Assembly: GCA_022820725.1 (NCBI GenBank)
Contig: JAJEFA010000021.1
Span: 248,001-312,000 of the forward strand
Direction of reading: 5' to 3'
Origin: Candidatus Binatia bacterium
GTDB taxonomy: Bacteria > Desulfobacterota > Binatia > Bin18
Length of the DNA: 64,000 nt
Shown: in pieces, positions 39,648-48,479 of the stretch
Layout: every line of letters begins with the position of its first letter
How positions within the stretch are numbered: position 1 is the stretch's first letter
Notes under the pieces: generated by a model
What the model was told of the DNA's origin: nothing
Database searches by the model: none
The model's input: only the letters and a program-made list of their open reading frames with translations
Made by a program: the position numbers and the translations under genes

Positions 39648-40655
39648 CTACGACGCCAAACACTCCTGAATCGCGGCGTCAATAAAATCGTTATCCTCCG
39701 GATTCATACCGATTCCCGCCAAATGTCCCCAAATCGACGGGATCGGCCGATACACGGCGTTCGGCATGCAGTCTGTCTCTGCCTGGCTGTCTTCTGGTGG
39801 AAAGTAGAGATCGGTCTGACCCGGCATAATCATGGCCTTGGCAGAGACCGTGGCCAATGCTTTTCGCCAGTCTCCATCAAATCCCGGCGAGTCACCGACA
39901 TTATGATTCTGCCACGTCTTTGCCTGGGCCAGCAGATTATTCGCATCACACAGGAGAAAGAAGTGCTCCCAAAAATAGACTAAAAAATCCTCGACACTCG
40001 GATGGCCGAGCTGTTTGTACAGTTCTTCACGATACCAGGCCTGTGACAGACCCCAGCCGGCATACACCCGGGCCATGGCGCGCACGCCCGTAGCCGGTGG
40101 TTGGGCGTAATGGCCGTGGTTCCAGGCCGCGTCCGCTCGGAGCGCGGAAGTAAAGCCTTCGATAAAGACATGGGTATGCGGAGTAGTCCGCGCCGCACCG
40201 CACCACGGTGCAATCCGCTCGACCATATCCGGATGACTGACCGCCCACTGAAAGCACTGCTGCGCGCCCATCGAGTAGCCGGAGACCAAAGCGAGTGACT
40301 CAATACCGAGGCTCTGAACAAGCGCGTGCTGCGCCCGGATATTGTCGCGGATAGTCGTTGCCGGAAAATGCGGGCCATTCATGGGAATGGGTGTCGTGCT
40401 GGGGGAAGAAGACAGCCCGTTGGTGAACATATTGACGCCGATCACACAATATTTGGTTGGGTCGAAACACTTGCCTTCCCGGATCAAAAACTCATAGCCG
40501 GTATGATCGCCGGAATACCACGAGCAAAGCAGGATGGCGTTGTCTTTGCGGCTGTTGAGCTCGCCATAGACCTGGTAGGCGAGCTGCGCCTTGCGCAGAA
40601 TAAGGCCACATTCGAGCGGAAAATCCCCTAACGAAAAAAGCTTATGCTCTGGCAT
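39648..40655 (-). CDS. Alpha/beta hydrolase of the homoserine O-acetyltransferase (MetX) superfamily
   Basis: The 335-residue protein has the MetX-like core: QLAYQVYGELN, GYSMGAQQCFQW with the nucleophilic Ser, GQTDLYFPPED with the Asp, and a late His in SIWGHLAG. Full MetX motifs for homoserine binding (such as GGSMGGMQ with its Arg) are not intact, so it is a hydrolase or acyltransferase with unknown substrate. GGAGGACTCGAC is upstream of the ATG. Confidence 0.83.
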   Translation of the reverse strand: MPEHKLFSLGDFPLECGLILRKAQLAYQVYGELNSRKDNAILLCSWYSGDHTGYEFLIREGKCFDPTKYCVIGVNMFTNGLSSSPSTTPIPMNGPHFPATTIRDNIRAQHALVQSLGIESLALVSGYSMGAQQCFQWAVSHPDMVERIAPWCGAARTTPHTHVFIEGFTSALRADAAWNHGHYAQPPATGVRAMARVYAGWGLSQAWYREELYKQLGHPSVEDFLVYFWEHFFLLCDANNLLAQAKTWQNHNVGDSPGFDGDWRKALATVSAKAMIMPGQTDLYFPPEDSQAETDCMPNAVYRPIPSIWGHLAGIGMNPEDNDFIDAAIQECLAS

Positions 40656-40790
40656 GTCGAGTCCTCCTTACATAGGTGCGTCAATCGTTGCCTACTCTAA
40701 TGATGCGTTGCAGCCGATCAATCCATGCTCCAATCGCTTGGCGTTGGAAGTCAAGGCTGAGCTCAAAGTGGAGTTTCACTGGGTTTTGAC

Positions 40791-41159
40791 CTAGTCAACC
40801 GACTCCGTTCCCTCTGCTATCTGTCTCAAGGAGGGCAACAATGCAGGAATATCATTCTGAATAATGTCCCAGATGATATCGTTATCTATCCCCAGATATC
40901 CATGCGCAATACGGTTGCGTGTACTCACTATCGTTCGCCAGGGGATTTCCGGGTAGGTTTCGCGGACCGCGTCCGGGATATGGGTAGCCGCCTCGCCAAT
41001 CAGCTCCAGATTCCGCAAAGTGGCGTCATATGTGAGAGCGTCACCGACAAAAGTGTCTTGATCCATGCCGTCGGTAAAGGATTGGACTTTCTCGGCAAAT
41101 TCAATCATGTCATTCACGTAGAAACGCCATTCCCGCTGCTCTCGCTCGGCATCAGACAT
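40791..41159 (-). CDS. hepT: HepT-like toxin of HepT-MntA system
   Basis: The 122-residue helical protein has the HEPN RNase motif R81-X4-H86-X-Y88 (RNRIAHGY). Its partner MntA lies upstream with an 8-bp overlap (41152-41159). HepT cleaves RNA and is silenced when MntA attaches AMP residues to the Tyr of this motif. The pair is a stability or defence module. Confidence 0.92.
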   Translation of the reverse strand: MSDAEREQREWRFYVNDMIEFAEKVQSFTDGMDQDTFVGDALTYDATLRNLELIGEAATHIPDAVRETYPEIPWRTIVSTRNRIAHGYLGIDNDIIWDIIQNDIPALLPSLRQIAEGTESVD

Positions 41160-41442
41160 AAATGGCCTCTCGCTCGACATACGGGCGCAGTTCCGGGCGG
41201 AGCGCTTTGTCGGTGACCAGATCAACTGAGAGCCCTGTCAGGTCTTCCAAGTAAAACTGCACACCAAAATAGCGCCTAGACGTAGCAAGCCCGTCAAAAC
41301 GAATCAGGATGTCCATGTCGCTATCGGGTGTCGCCTCTCCACGAGCGATTGATCCGAAAAGCGCGATATCGGCAACACCGAAACGTTGCACTAGGACCGC
41401 TTTGTGATCTCGCAAAAGTGTTAAGGCTTGCTCTTTATCCAT
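41152..41442 (-). CDS. mntA: MntA-like minimal nucleotidyltransferase antitoxin
   Basis: The 96-residue protein has the minimal nucleotidyltransferase motif G30-S31-X10-D42-X-D44 (GSIARGEATPDSDMD). It modifies the HepT Tyr with AMP. GAGGAACG precedes the ATG at 41440-41442. The gene order mntA-hepT with overlap is the standard one. Confidence 0.92.
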   Translation of the reverse strand: MDKEQALTLLRDHKAVLVQRFGVADIALFGSIARGEATPDSDMDILIRFDGLATSRRYFGVQFYLEDLTGLSVDLVTDKALRPELRPYVEREAIYV

Positions 41443-41515
41443 CGTTCCTCTTTTTTCCGGTCTGATCGGCTCTCCTGATATGTGACCCATAGAGAACGCC
41501 TACCGCAATAGCACA

Positions 41516-42256
41516 TTATGGCGCTGTATGCCCCAGCGCGCTCAGATAGGCTTTCACGCTTGCTACCAGCCCCATGTAGAGCGCATCGCAAATCAGGGCG
41601 TGGCCGATGGACACTTCAAGTAAGCCGGGTAAATGCTCTGTAAAGTAAGGCAGGTTCTCCAGGTTAAGATCGTGCCCCGCATTCAGACCCAAGCCGGCTT
41701 CTTGCGCTGCTTGGGCTGCGGTGTGATACGCGGCATAGACTTGGTCTTGCTCGGCACTGCCAAAGAGACGGGCGTATCGTTCCGTATAGAGTTCAATCCG
41801 GTCCGTGCCGACCTCTTTTGCGCGTCTGACTTGGTCGCTGTCCGGATCGAGAAACAGACTGGTCCGTATGCCGTTGTCGTGTAAACGCTGCAAGACCTGA
41901 CCGAGCCAGGTGACATCGCCGCTGAGGTCCCAGCCGGCGTTTGAGGTCAGCACATCCGGCGGGTCGGGCACCAGGGTGCATTGGGTCGGTCGAACCTGGC
42001 AGACCAAGTCCAGAAATTCGGTCGAAGGATAGCCCTCGATATTGAATTCAATACCGCTGTGGTCTGTGAGCAGGGCGGCCAAGTCTCTTACGTCCTGATA
42101 GCGAATATGGCGGCCGTCCGGGCGTGGATGCACGGTGATGCCGTGACAGCCGGCGTCGATGCAGGTCTGGGCGGCCCGGACGACATTCGGCTGGTCGCCG
42201 CCCCGAGCGTTGCGCAGGGTGGCGATTTTATTGACGTTGACGCTGAGTTTGATCAT
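41516..42256 (-). CDS. pdxJ: Pyridoxine 5'-phosphate synthase
   Basis: The 246-residue TIM-barrel protein matches PdxJ: KLSVNVNKIATLRNARGGDQPNVV, HGITVHPRPDGRHIRYQDV, FNIEGYP, and ELYTERYARLF with LNAGHDLNLENLPYF. PdxJ condenses 1-deoxyxylulose 5-phosphate with 3-amino-1-hydroxyacetone phosphate to form vitamin B6. It is divergent from argE with about 100 bp between. Confidence 0.95.
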   Translation of the reverse strand: MIKLSVNVNKIATLRNARGGDQPNVVRAAQTCIDAGCHGITVHPRPDGRHIRYQDVRDLAALLTDHSGIEFNIEGYPSTEFLDLVCQVRPTQCTLVPDPPDVLTSNAGWDLSGDVTWLGQVLQRLHDNGIRTSLFLDPDSDQVRRAKEVGTDRIELYTERYARLFGSAEQDQVYAAYHTAAQAAQEAGLGLNAGHDLNLENLPYFTEHLPGLLEVSIGHALICDALYMGLVASVKAYLSALGHTAP

Positions 42257-42358
42257 GGCGATTCCAATCGTTGCGGCTCAATTCACAGGACTGTACGGGT
42301 CGTCCCGATTTTTCTAGTATGATGTTACCTGCATCAAACTGGAAGGGGCCAGAACGTT

Positions 42359-43552
42359 ATGGGTGACTATCTGCAAGAAATTGCCGGTCATTTGGTTGGT
42401 TATGACACCGTGAGTCAAAAGAGCAATGTCGAAGCCATGGCCTACCTCGGCAATCATTTGGAGGAGCACGGCTTTCAGGTTACCTTGCAGCGCGCAGAGG
42501 TTGCCGGGGTGCCCAAAGCCAATCTGATTGCGTTTGCCGGCCCACCCGAGCCGGATGGCCTGATTCTCTCCGGCCATGTGGATACGGTCCCGTTTCTCGA
42601 TCAGCCCGGCTGGACACGCGATCCGCTGACCCTTGGCGTGGAGGATGATCGTGTCTACGGGCGCGGCACCTCGGATATGAAAATCTTTTTGGCGCAGTGT
42701 GTGGACGCCGCGGCTGCCCTCGACCTCAAGCGGCTCACACGACCGGTCGTCTTTCTGTTTACCGCGGATGAGGAAGTCGGCTGTCTGGGCGCGGAACGCC
42801 TCATGCCCGAGTTGTCCGATTTGTTGGGTGATATCCCCAAGCCCCGCCTGGCCTGGATCGGTGAGCCGACCTCGTACAAAGTCTTTCATACCCATAAGGG
42901 AGTAGCGGTTTTCTCGATTAGCGTCCGCGGCTTGGGCGGCCACAGCAGTACACCCGAGACCGGAGTGAACGCGATTGCGGTTGCCGCAAAGGTCATAAAC
43001 ATAATTGGCCAATATCAGGCCGAACTGCACGCCGCCCCGTCTGCCGAATTCGCCGAACTGTTTCCGGACTCACCCTATCCGACGCTGAACTTCGGATTGG
43101 TGCGCGGTGGGACTGCGGGTAATATGATTGCCGAGCAATGCACGATTCAGGTCAGCTACCGGCCCTTGCCCAAGGCCGACCCGCTCGACTGCCTGCGTGA
43201 GATTACCCGCCGGATCAGAGACCTTGATCTAGTCGATTTCAGCGGCTCCTCCCATCGGGCCAGTGTCGAGTTCTCGAAGCCGCTCGTGGTGCCGCCGCTG
43301 TTTTCGCCTCGGGAAACTCCCCTCGAAGGCGCATTATTCGAGGTGGCCGGCCAACAGACCAGCGGTGGGGCACCGTTTGCGACCGACGGCTGTCAGTTTG
43401 CCTCGGGCGGTATCGCGTCTCTGATCTGTGGGCCTGGTGATCTTGACCAGGCCCATCAGCCCAATGAGAGCATCCGGCGGGAGACCTTTGAGAATGGGAC
43501 GGGCCGGATTCTGTCCGTGATTGAAAAATTATGTATGGCTGAGCAGTCCTAG
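42359..43552 (+). CDS. argE: M20 deacylase, acetylornithine deacetylase type
   Basis: The 397-residue protein has the M20 metal sites: SGHVDTVPF with the His/Asp, DEEVGCLGA with the Glu pair, and GEPTSYKVFHTHKG, GGHSSTPETGVNA. The length and order fit ArgE, which removes acetyl from N-acetylornithine. It lies upstream of upp by 6 bp. A related but distinct M20 enzyme is encoded at 59971. Confidence 0.85.
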   Translation: MGDYLQEIAGHLVGYDTVSQKSNVEAMAYLGNHLEEHGFQVTLQRAEVAGVPKANLIAFAGPPEPDGLILSGHVDTVPFLDQPGWTRDPLTLGVEDDRVYGRGTSDMKIFLAQCVDAAAALDLKRLTRPVVFLFTADEEVGCLGAERLMPELSDLLGDIPKPRLAWIGEPTSYKVFHTHKGVAVFSISVRGLGGHSSTPETGVNAIAVAAKVINIIGQYQAELHAAPSAEFAELFPDSPYPTLNFGLVRGGTAGNMIAEQCTIQVSYRPLPKADPLDCLREITRRIRDLDLVDFSGSSHRASVEFSKPLVVPPLFSPRETPLEGALFEVAGQQTSGGAPFATDGCQFASGGIASLICGPGDLDQAHQPNESIRRETFENGTGRILSVIEKLCMAEQS

Positions 43553-43558
43553 GAGCGA

Positions 43559-44197
43559 ATGATGTCAGTACATGAGATACGCCATCCCTTAGTGCGGCAT
43601 AAAATCGATTTGCTCCGAGAGGCTGAAACCGGGCCCAAGCTCTTTCGTGAGTTGAGTGCCGAGCTGGCGACACTGCTCACCTATGAAGCGCTGCGGGACT
43701 TGGCGACTGAAAGAAAAACGATCCAGGGCTGGGCCGGAGCGGTTGAGGCGGATCATCTCAGAGTGGATCGGTTGACGGTTGTCCCGGTCGTCCGGGCCGG
43801 ACTGGGCCTTTTACCTGGAGTGCTTCAGATTCTGCCGCATATCGAAGTGAGTCTGGTCGGATTGTATCGGAATGAAGAAACCCTGGAGCCCGTGCCCTAT
43901 TTTGAAAAACTGGTTGACCGTATGTCCGAGCGGACCGCGCTGATTATTGATCCGATGTTAGGAACCGGCGGCACCTGTAGTGCGACGGTTGACATATTAA
44001 AAAAAGCCGGCTGTCGGTCCATACGGGCGATTTGCTTGGTGGCGGTCCCGGAAGGGCTGACGCGCCTTTCGGCAACCCACCCGGACGTTGACGTCTATAC
44101 GGCCGCCGTTGACGATCGCCTCAACGACATTGGCTACATCGTCCCCGGCCTTGGCGATGCGGGTGATCGGATTTTCGGGACGCCGCATGGCGGTTAA
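43559..44197 (+). CDS. upp: Uracil phosphoribosyltransferase
   Basis: The 212-residue enzyme has HPLVRHKIDLLRE, the PRPP-binding loop IDPMLGTGGT and the C-terminal YIVPGLGDAGDRIFGT, all typical of UPRT. It forms UMP from uracil and PRPP. The first two codons are both ATG, so the start may be 43559 or 43562. It follows argE closely on the same strand. Confidence 0.96.
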   Translation: MMSVHEIRHPLVRHKIDLLREAETGPKLFRELSAELATLLTYEALRDLATERKTIQGWAGAVEADHLRVDRLTVVPVVRAGLGLLPGVLQILPHIEVSLVGLYRNEETLEPVPYFEKLVDRMSERTALIIDPMLGTGGTCSATVDILKKAGCRSIRAICLVAVPEGLTRLSATHPDVDVYTAAVDDRLNDIGYIVPGLGDAGDRIFGTPHGG

Positions 44198-44241
44198 AGT
44201 TCTACCGGACGTATGCAGGCAATAAGAGAAAGGAAGAATAC

Positions 44242-45129
44242 ATGAAATTCGCGTTAGTCGGCGTTGGGAGCGGGTCAACCGTTCGGCCGGAGCCCTTGAC
44301 CCAAGTGGCCCAACAGGCAGAAACCCTCGGCTATGAATCAGTCTGGATTCCCGAACATTTGGCCGTGCCGGTTGAAATGCAAGCCCGCTATCCGGGCGCT
44401 GCGGACGGCAAATTTCCCGGTGGGCCGGGCGTCAATCTGCACGATCCGTTTGTGGCGCTGTCCTTTGTGGCGGCCCATACCGCCACGATTAAGCTCGGAA
44501 CCGGCGTCTTTGTACTTCCCCTACGGAATACAATGGCGGTGGCTAAAGCGGTGGCCAGCCTGGATGTCCTGTCGCAGGGGCGGGTGATCTTCGGCATTGG
44601 CGTGGGCTGGTGTGAAGAAGAGTTTGCGGCGGTTGGCATGCCGTTTCGTGACCGGGCCGCGCGAACGCGGGAAGCGGTGCGCGTTATGCGGACCTTGTGG
44701 ACCGAAGAGACCCCACAGTTTTCCGGGAAATTTCACGACTTCAAGCCGGTGGGGTTTAACCCCAAGCCGGTTCAGGACCCTTATCCGCCGCTCGTTTTTG
44801 GCGGGGAGAGTCGGGCCGCTCTCAAGCGCGCGGCGGAGTTGGCGGACGGCTGGTGCGGCATCCGCTATACCCCCGAGAGCGTCAAACCGTATGTGAGCCA
44901 ACTCGAAGAGTTGACCCAACAGGCTGGCCGAGATTTCTCCCAATTTGAAATTACCGTTGGGCTTGAGCCTGGTGTCCAGCCGACATTGGATACGGTGAAA
45001 CAGTTTGAAGACGCCGGGGTACACCGCCTGTTCGTGTTTGCTCCGGGCTGGATACCACGCCGGAAATTTCAGACCGACCTGTATCCGCAGATGGAAGCGT
45101 TTGCCAACGACGTGATGGCCAAGGCGTAA
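44242..45129 (+). CDS. LLM-class oxidoreductase, F420-type (TIGR03619-like)
   Basis: The 295-residue luciferase-like protein begins MKFALVGVGSGSTVRPEP and has YESVWIPEHL, LGTGVFVLPLRN, MAVAKAVASLDVLSQGRV and GIGVGWCEEEF. This combination is typical of F420-dependent members. The upstream gap holds GAAAGGAAGAATAC. A Tat-exported LLM paralogue and a PrpF-like gene follow on the same strand, so a pathway cluster is likely. Confidence 0.88.
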   Translation: MKFALVGVGSGSTVRPEPLTQVAQQAETLGYESVWIPEHLAVPVEMQARYPGAADGKFPGGPGVNLHDPFVALSFVAAHTATIKLGTGVFVLPLRNTMAVAKAVASLDVLSQGRVIFGIGVGWCEEEFAAVGMPFRDRAARTREAVRVMRTLWTEETPQFSGKFHDFKPVGFNPKPVQDPYPPLVFGGESRAALKRAAELADGWCGIRYTPESVKPYVSQLEELTQQAGRDFSQFEITVGLEPGVQPTLDTVKQFEDAGVHRLFVFAPGWIPRRKFQTDLYPQMEAFANDVMAKA

Positions 45130-45172
45130 CCGACGGCTTAACGCGGCCATGATACCAAGTGGAGGATAGCGT

Positions 45173-46150
45173 ATGGCGAAAGAGCAGATATCGCGCCGGA
45201 CCTTTCTCAAGAATACCGGCGCAGCGGTGACCGCAGCCGCATTAGCCAGTAATCTTACCCAGCCTCGACCCGCTGCGGCACAATCTACCGGTCATCTCCG
45301 GTTCGGAGTGCAAACCCCGCCGCAGCATGTGTCCTACAGTCAAGTACAGGACATATGGCTGGAAGCTGATGAACTCGGCTATGATAGCGCCTTTGGTTTT
45401 GATCATTTCCTGCCGATCTTTTCCGATCCAGCCGGCCCGTGTTTAGAAGGCTGGACCCTGCTCGCGGCGCTTGCCGCTCAGACGAAGCGCTTGAAAACCG
45501 GCCTACTCGTCACTGGCAACACGTATCGTAACCCGGCCTTGCTCGCCAAAATGGCGGCAACGGTCGATCATGTGAGTGGCGGACGCCTGATTCTGGGGAT
45601 GGGCGCGGGCTGGTTTAAGCTGGAACACGACGCGTTTGGCATCCCGTTTTACACGCCGGGCGGGCGGGCACGACGGCTCGTCGAATCTGTCGAACTCGTC
45701 AAAATGCTCTTCACTCAGGAAAAGACAACGTACGAGGGCAAATACTATCAGATTAAAGAGGCCCCTTTTGAGCCCAAGCCGGTCCAGAAACCCTATCCAC
45801 CTATTCTGATTGGTGGAATGGGACCCAAGGTAGTCCAGCCGCTCGTCGCTCGACATGCCGATATCTGGCATTTCTTTGTCCGCAAAGGAGGAGCTGAAGC
45901 TGCCAGAAAGATCGCTGTAAAATTTGACGCTATCTGCAAAGAGGTCGGACGTGACCCTGCCGAGATTCAGAAGTCTACATCGCTCAGCCTTGAGCAACTC
46001 AAACAGTCGCCTGATGCTGTCAGGGCGGCGGTCCAGGCCTATGCGGATGCCGGAGTACAGTATTTCATTGTGTCGATGTATCCCGACTACGATCTGGCGT
46101 CCTTCCGTTGCTTTGCCAAAGAAGTCATGCCCGCGTTTCGGCAGGTGTAG
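45173..46150 (+). CDS. LLM-class oxidoreductase with Tat signal
   Basis: The 325-residue protein starts with a twin-arginine signal (ISRRTFLKNTGAAVTAAALA, cleavage near AAAQS). The rest is a luciferase-like barrel (LRFGVQTPPQHVSYSQVQ, GFDHFLPIFSDP, MAATVDHVSGGRLILGMGAG). The enzyme is therefore exported folded with its flavin or F420 cofactor. It sits between a cytoplasmic-type LLM gene and the PrpF-like gene. Confidence 0.88.
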   Translation: MAKEQISRRTFLKNTGAAVTAAALASNLTQPRPAAAQSTGHLRFGVQTPPQHVSYSQVQDIWLEADELGYDSAFGFDHFLPIFSDPAGPCLEGWTLLAALAAQTKRLKTGLLVTGNTYRNPALLAKMAATVDHVSGGRLILGMGAGWFKLEHDAFGIPFYTPGGRARRLVESVELVKMLFTQEKTTYEGKYYQIKEAPFEPKPVQKPYPPILIGGMGPKVVQPLVARHADIWHFFVRKGGAEAARKIAVKFDAICKEVGRDPAEIQKSTSLSLEQLKQSPDAVRAAVQAYADAGVQYFIVSMYPDYDLASFRCFAKEVMPAFRQV

Positions 46151-46156
46151 GAGCGT

Positions 46157-47347
46157 ATGCAAACGAAAATACCCGCTGTTTTTATGCGGGGCGGGACTAG
46201 CCGGGCGGTTTGCTTCCGAGAGGAGGTATTGGCCGCCTATTCGCCGCCTGTGCGTGAACGCATCATCCTGGCTGCCCTGGGCAGTCCTGATGTCCACGGC
46301 CGGCAGATCGACGGCCTCGGCGGTGGGCTTTCTTCCCTCAGCAAAGTGGTGATTGTGGGCCGCAGTACAGAGGCGGACAGCGATGTCACCTTTACCTTTG
46401 GTCAGGTTGACGTGCGTACACCACACATTGACTGGAACGGCACCTGCGGCAATATGGCGGCGGCGGTCGGTCCGTTCGCCATAGATGAGGGTCTCACCCC
46501 AGCGCTGGAGCCAGTGACGCCCGTCCGAGTATTTTCGACGAATACGGGCAAACGCTATATCGCCTATGTCCCGGTCTGTGCTGGCAAGGCTGCGGTTGAG
46601 GGCGAGTATGCAATTGATGGCGTCCCCGCTCCGGGGGCGTGCATTACCCTGGAATACCCGGACCCAGGTGGCTCGCTCGGAGGGGCGCTACTGCCTACCG
46701 GCCTACCGCGCCAGCAGTGTGCACTGACTGACTCACGCGTTGTGACGGTCTCGATTGTAGACGCCGCGATTCCGACGGTCTTTGTCCGTGCCGGCGAACT
46801 GGATGCTGATGCCACTCAACTCGCGCCCGCGCTCGATGCCGAGCCGACCTTACAGCAGACGCTGGAAGAGATACGCTGCAGAGCGGCTGTCCTGCTGGGT
46901 CTCACCCCAAGCCTTGAGGAGGCCCACGAGCAGTTTCAACACATACCCAAAGTCGTGCTGGTTGCCCCGCCGGCAGCCTATCTGGCAAGTAGCGGTAAGA
47001 GGGTAGAGGCGGAAAGCATTGACTTGTTGGCCCGCACGATTTCTATGAGGAACACCCACCGCACCGTGCCGGGAACGGTCGCGATGTGTACTGCTCTCGC
47101 CGCCCAGGTTGAAGGGACCGTGGTACATGAAGTCACCTGGCGAGCGGCTACACACGGCCTCAGGATCGGGCATCCTGCCGGATTCATGGAGGTCGGAGCC
47201 ACGGTCTCAAGCCGGGACGGGCAGTGGTACGCCGAGCGGGTGACAACCAAGCGGACGGCGCGGCGGATTATGGAGGGGGCGGTCCTGGTGCCTCAAAAAT
47301 ATCTGGACGGAACAGCCTGGTTTGAGGTGGAGAAGAGCGACGCCTAG
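46157..47347 (+). CDS. PrpF-like 4-oxalomesaconate/2-methylaconitate isomerase
   Basis: The 396-residue protein matches the PrpF family: IPAVFMRGGTSRAVCF with its active-site Cys, VDVRTPHIDWNGTCGNMAAAVG with the second catalytic Cys, and the C-terminal TKRTARRIMEGAV. PrpF isomerises 2-methylaconitate; related enzymes act on 4-oxalomesaconate in aromatic catabolism. No 2-methylcitrate genes are beside it, so the aromatic-type role is plausible. The start is 6 bp after the LLM gene. Confidence 0.88.
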   Translation: MQTKIPAVFMRGGTSRAVCFREEVLAAYSPPVRERIILAALGSPDVHGRQIDGLGGGLSSLSKVVIVGRSTEADSDVTFTFGQVDVRTPHIDWNGTCGNMAAAVGPFAIDEGLTPALEPVTPVRVFSTNTGKRYIAYVPVCAGKAAVEGEYAIDGVPAPGACITLEYPDPGGSLGGALLPTGLPRQQCALTDSRVVTVSIVDAAIPTVFVRAGELDADATQLAPALDAEPTLQQTLEEIRCRAAVLLGLTPSLEEAHEQFQHIPKVVLVAPPAAYLASSGKRVEAESIDLLARTISMRNTHRTVPGTVAMCTALAAQVEGTVVHEVTWRAATHGLRIGHPAGFMEVGATVSSRDGQWYAERVTTKRTARRIMEGAVLVPQKYLDGTAWFEVEKSDA

Positions 47348-47381
47348 GGGGCGACACTCATGCTCCACTAAGACTATCCGA

Positions 47382-47843
47382 TCAACCCGAACAGTCCTGC
47401 ATTAACTCCAGGGTCGTACCGTCCGGGTCGCGGAAGTACACGGCCTTGACCTTCCCGTAGCCTTCCCCCTCCAGATCGAACATCTGTGGACGCGAATAAA
47501 ACTCAACGCCCTTGGCGCTCAGGTTCTGGTAGGTCTTTTCGATGTCTTTGACCCAAAACGCGACCTCTGTGATACCCGGATTGGCCAGGCCTGGATACGG
47601 ATTGCCCGTGTCGCCGGGCTCAATAAAGTGCAGGAGCTCGATCGGTGGGCCTTTGGGGTCATCCTCGTAACGCAGGTAGACGGCGCGCAGTTTCGTATCC
47701 GGCACCTGGGTGACCGTGCTCGCCTCTTCCCCCTCAATGGTCACGTCGCCAATGACCTTGAGCCCCAGCATGTCCCGATAAAACTCGACGGCCCGGTCCA
47801 TATCCCGAACCGTAATACCAACGTGTGCAACAGCTCCGAGCAT
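47382..47843 (-). CDS. VOC family protein (glyoxalase/dioxygenase fold), copy 1
   Basis: The 153-residue protein has two beta-alpha-beta-beta-beta units: AHVGITVRDMDRAVEFYRDML and ITEVAFWVKDIEKTYQNLSA, ending in YFRDPDGTTLELMQ with the Glu metal ligand. The His near the start and this Glu are the usual metal positions. The reaction may be isomerase, lyase or dioxygenase. It is the last gene of the amidase-VOC group. Confidence 0.9.
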   Translation of the reverse strand: MLGAVAHVGITVRDMDRAVEFYRDMLGLKVIGDVTIEGEEASTVTQVPDTKLRAVYLRYEDDPKGPPIELLHFIEPGDTGNPYPGLANPGITEVAFWVKDIEKTYQNLSAKGVEFYSRPQMFDLEGEGYGKVKAVYFRDPDGTTLELMQDCSG

Positions 47844-47979
47844 AATGGCTCCCTCCTTATCCTATGCCCCTGTGAGGGGGATGACGCACGGCGCCTGTGT
47901 GGATTACTTTGTTCCTAGCACAGTTCGCTTGCACAATGGGAGAGGCAGGTGACAATTATTCTGTCCCGTGTCTCAGGGT

Positions 47980-48459
47980 TTATAGTCCATAGCCCGTCGT
48001 GACTTCCACCTGGATATTATCCGGGTCGCGCACGTATACCGAGCCTTTCTCACGCGAGCCGTGAAGAGAGTAGGGCAGGTGCTTTTCATCCAGGTTAGCC
48101 AGTAGTGCTTGAAACTGCTCGGATGTGGCCTTGAGCGCAACATGATGCATGCTACCCACGCCCCGGACGGTTGGCTCGGTGTCTTTCTCCGGAAAATCAA
48201 AGAACGCGAGCTGGTTCCCACCGCCCATATCCAGAAAGATATGGGTGGACGTCGGCTCGTCACGATTGGTGACGATCTTGGTCAGCCGCATACCGATGAT
48301 CTCCGTATAGAATTGAATCGTCTTTTCGAGGTCCAGGCTGATCAGCGCCAGATGGTCGACCCCGCCGGTATACTGCGGCGGCGCTGTTGGTCGGTCATCG
48401 GCAAGATATTTTTGCCTGAGCGCTTCTCGACGCGTTTGGTAGGTGTTGAGGTCAGTCAT
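47980..48459 (-). CDS. VOC family protein (glyoxalase/dioxygenase fold), copy 2
   Basis: The 159-residue protein starts after a short lead with GGVDHLALISLDLEKTIQFY and contains the second unit MHHVALKATSEQFQALLANL, ending VYVRDPDNIQVEVTTGYG. ATG at 48457-48459 with GGGGGAAATC is preferred to the longer frame. It lies 20 bp downstream of the amidase gene and 136 bp upstream of VOC copy 1. Confidence 0.9.
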   Translation of the reverse strand: MTDLNTYQTRREALRQKYLADDRPTAPPQYTGGVDHLALISLDLEKTIQFYTEIIGMRLTKIVTNRDEPTSTHIFLDMGGGNQLAFFDFPEKDTEPTVRGVGSMHHVALKATSEQFQALLANLDEKHLPYSLHGSREKGSVYVRDPDNIQVEVTTGYGL

Positions 48460-48479
48460 GATTTCCCCCGTGCAATTCT

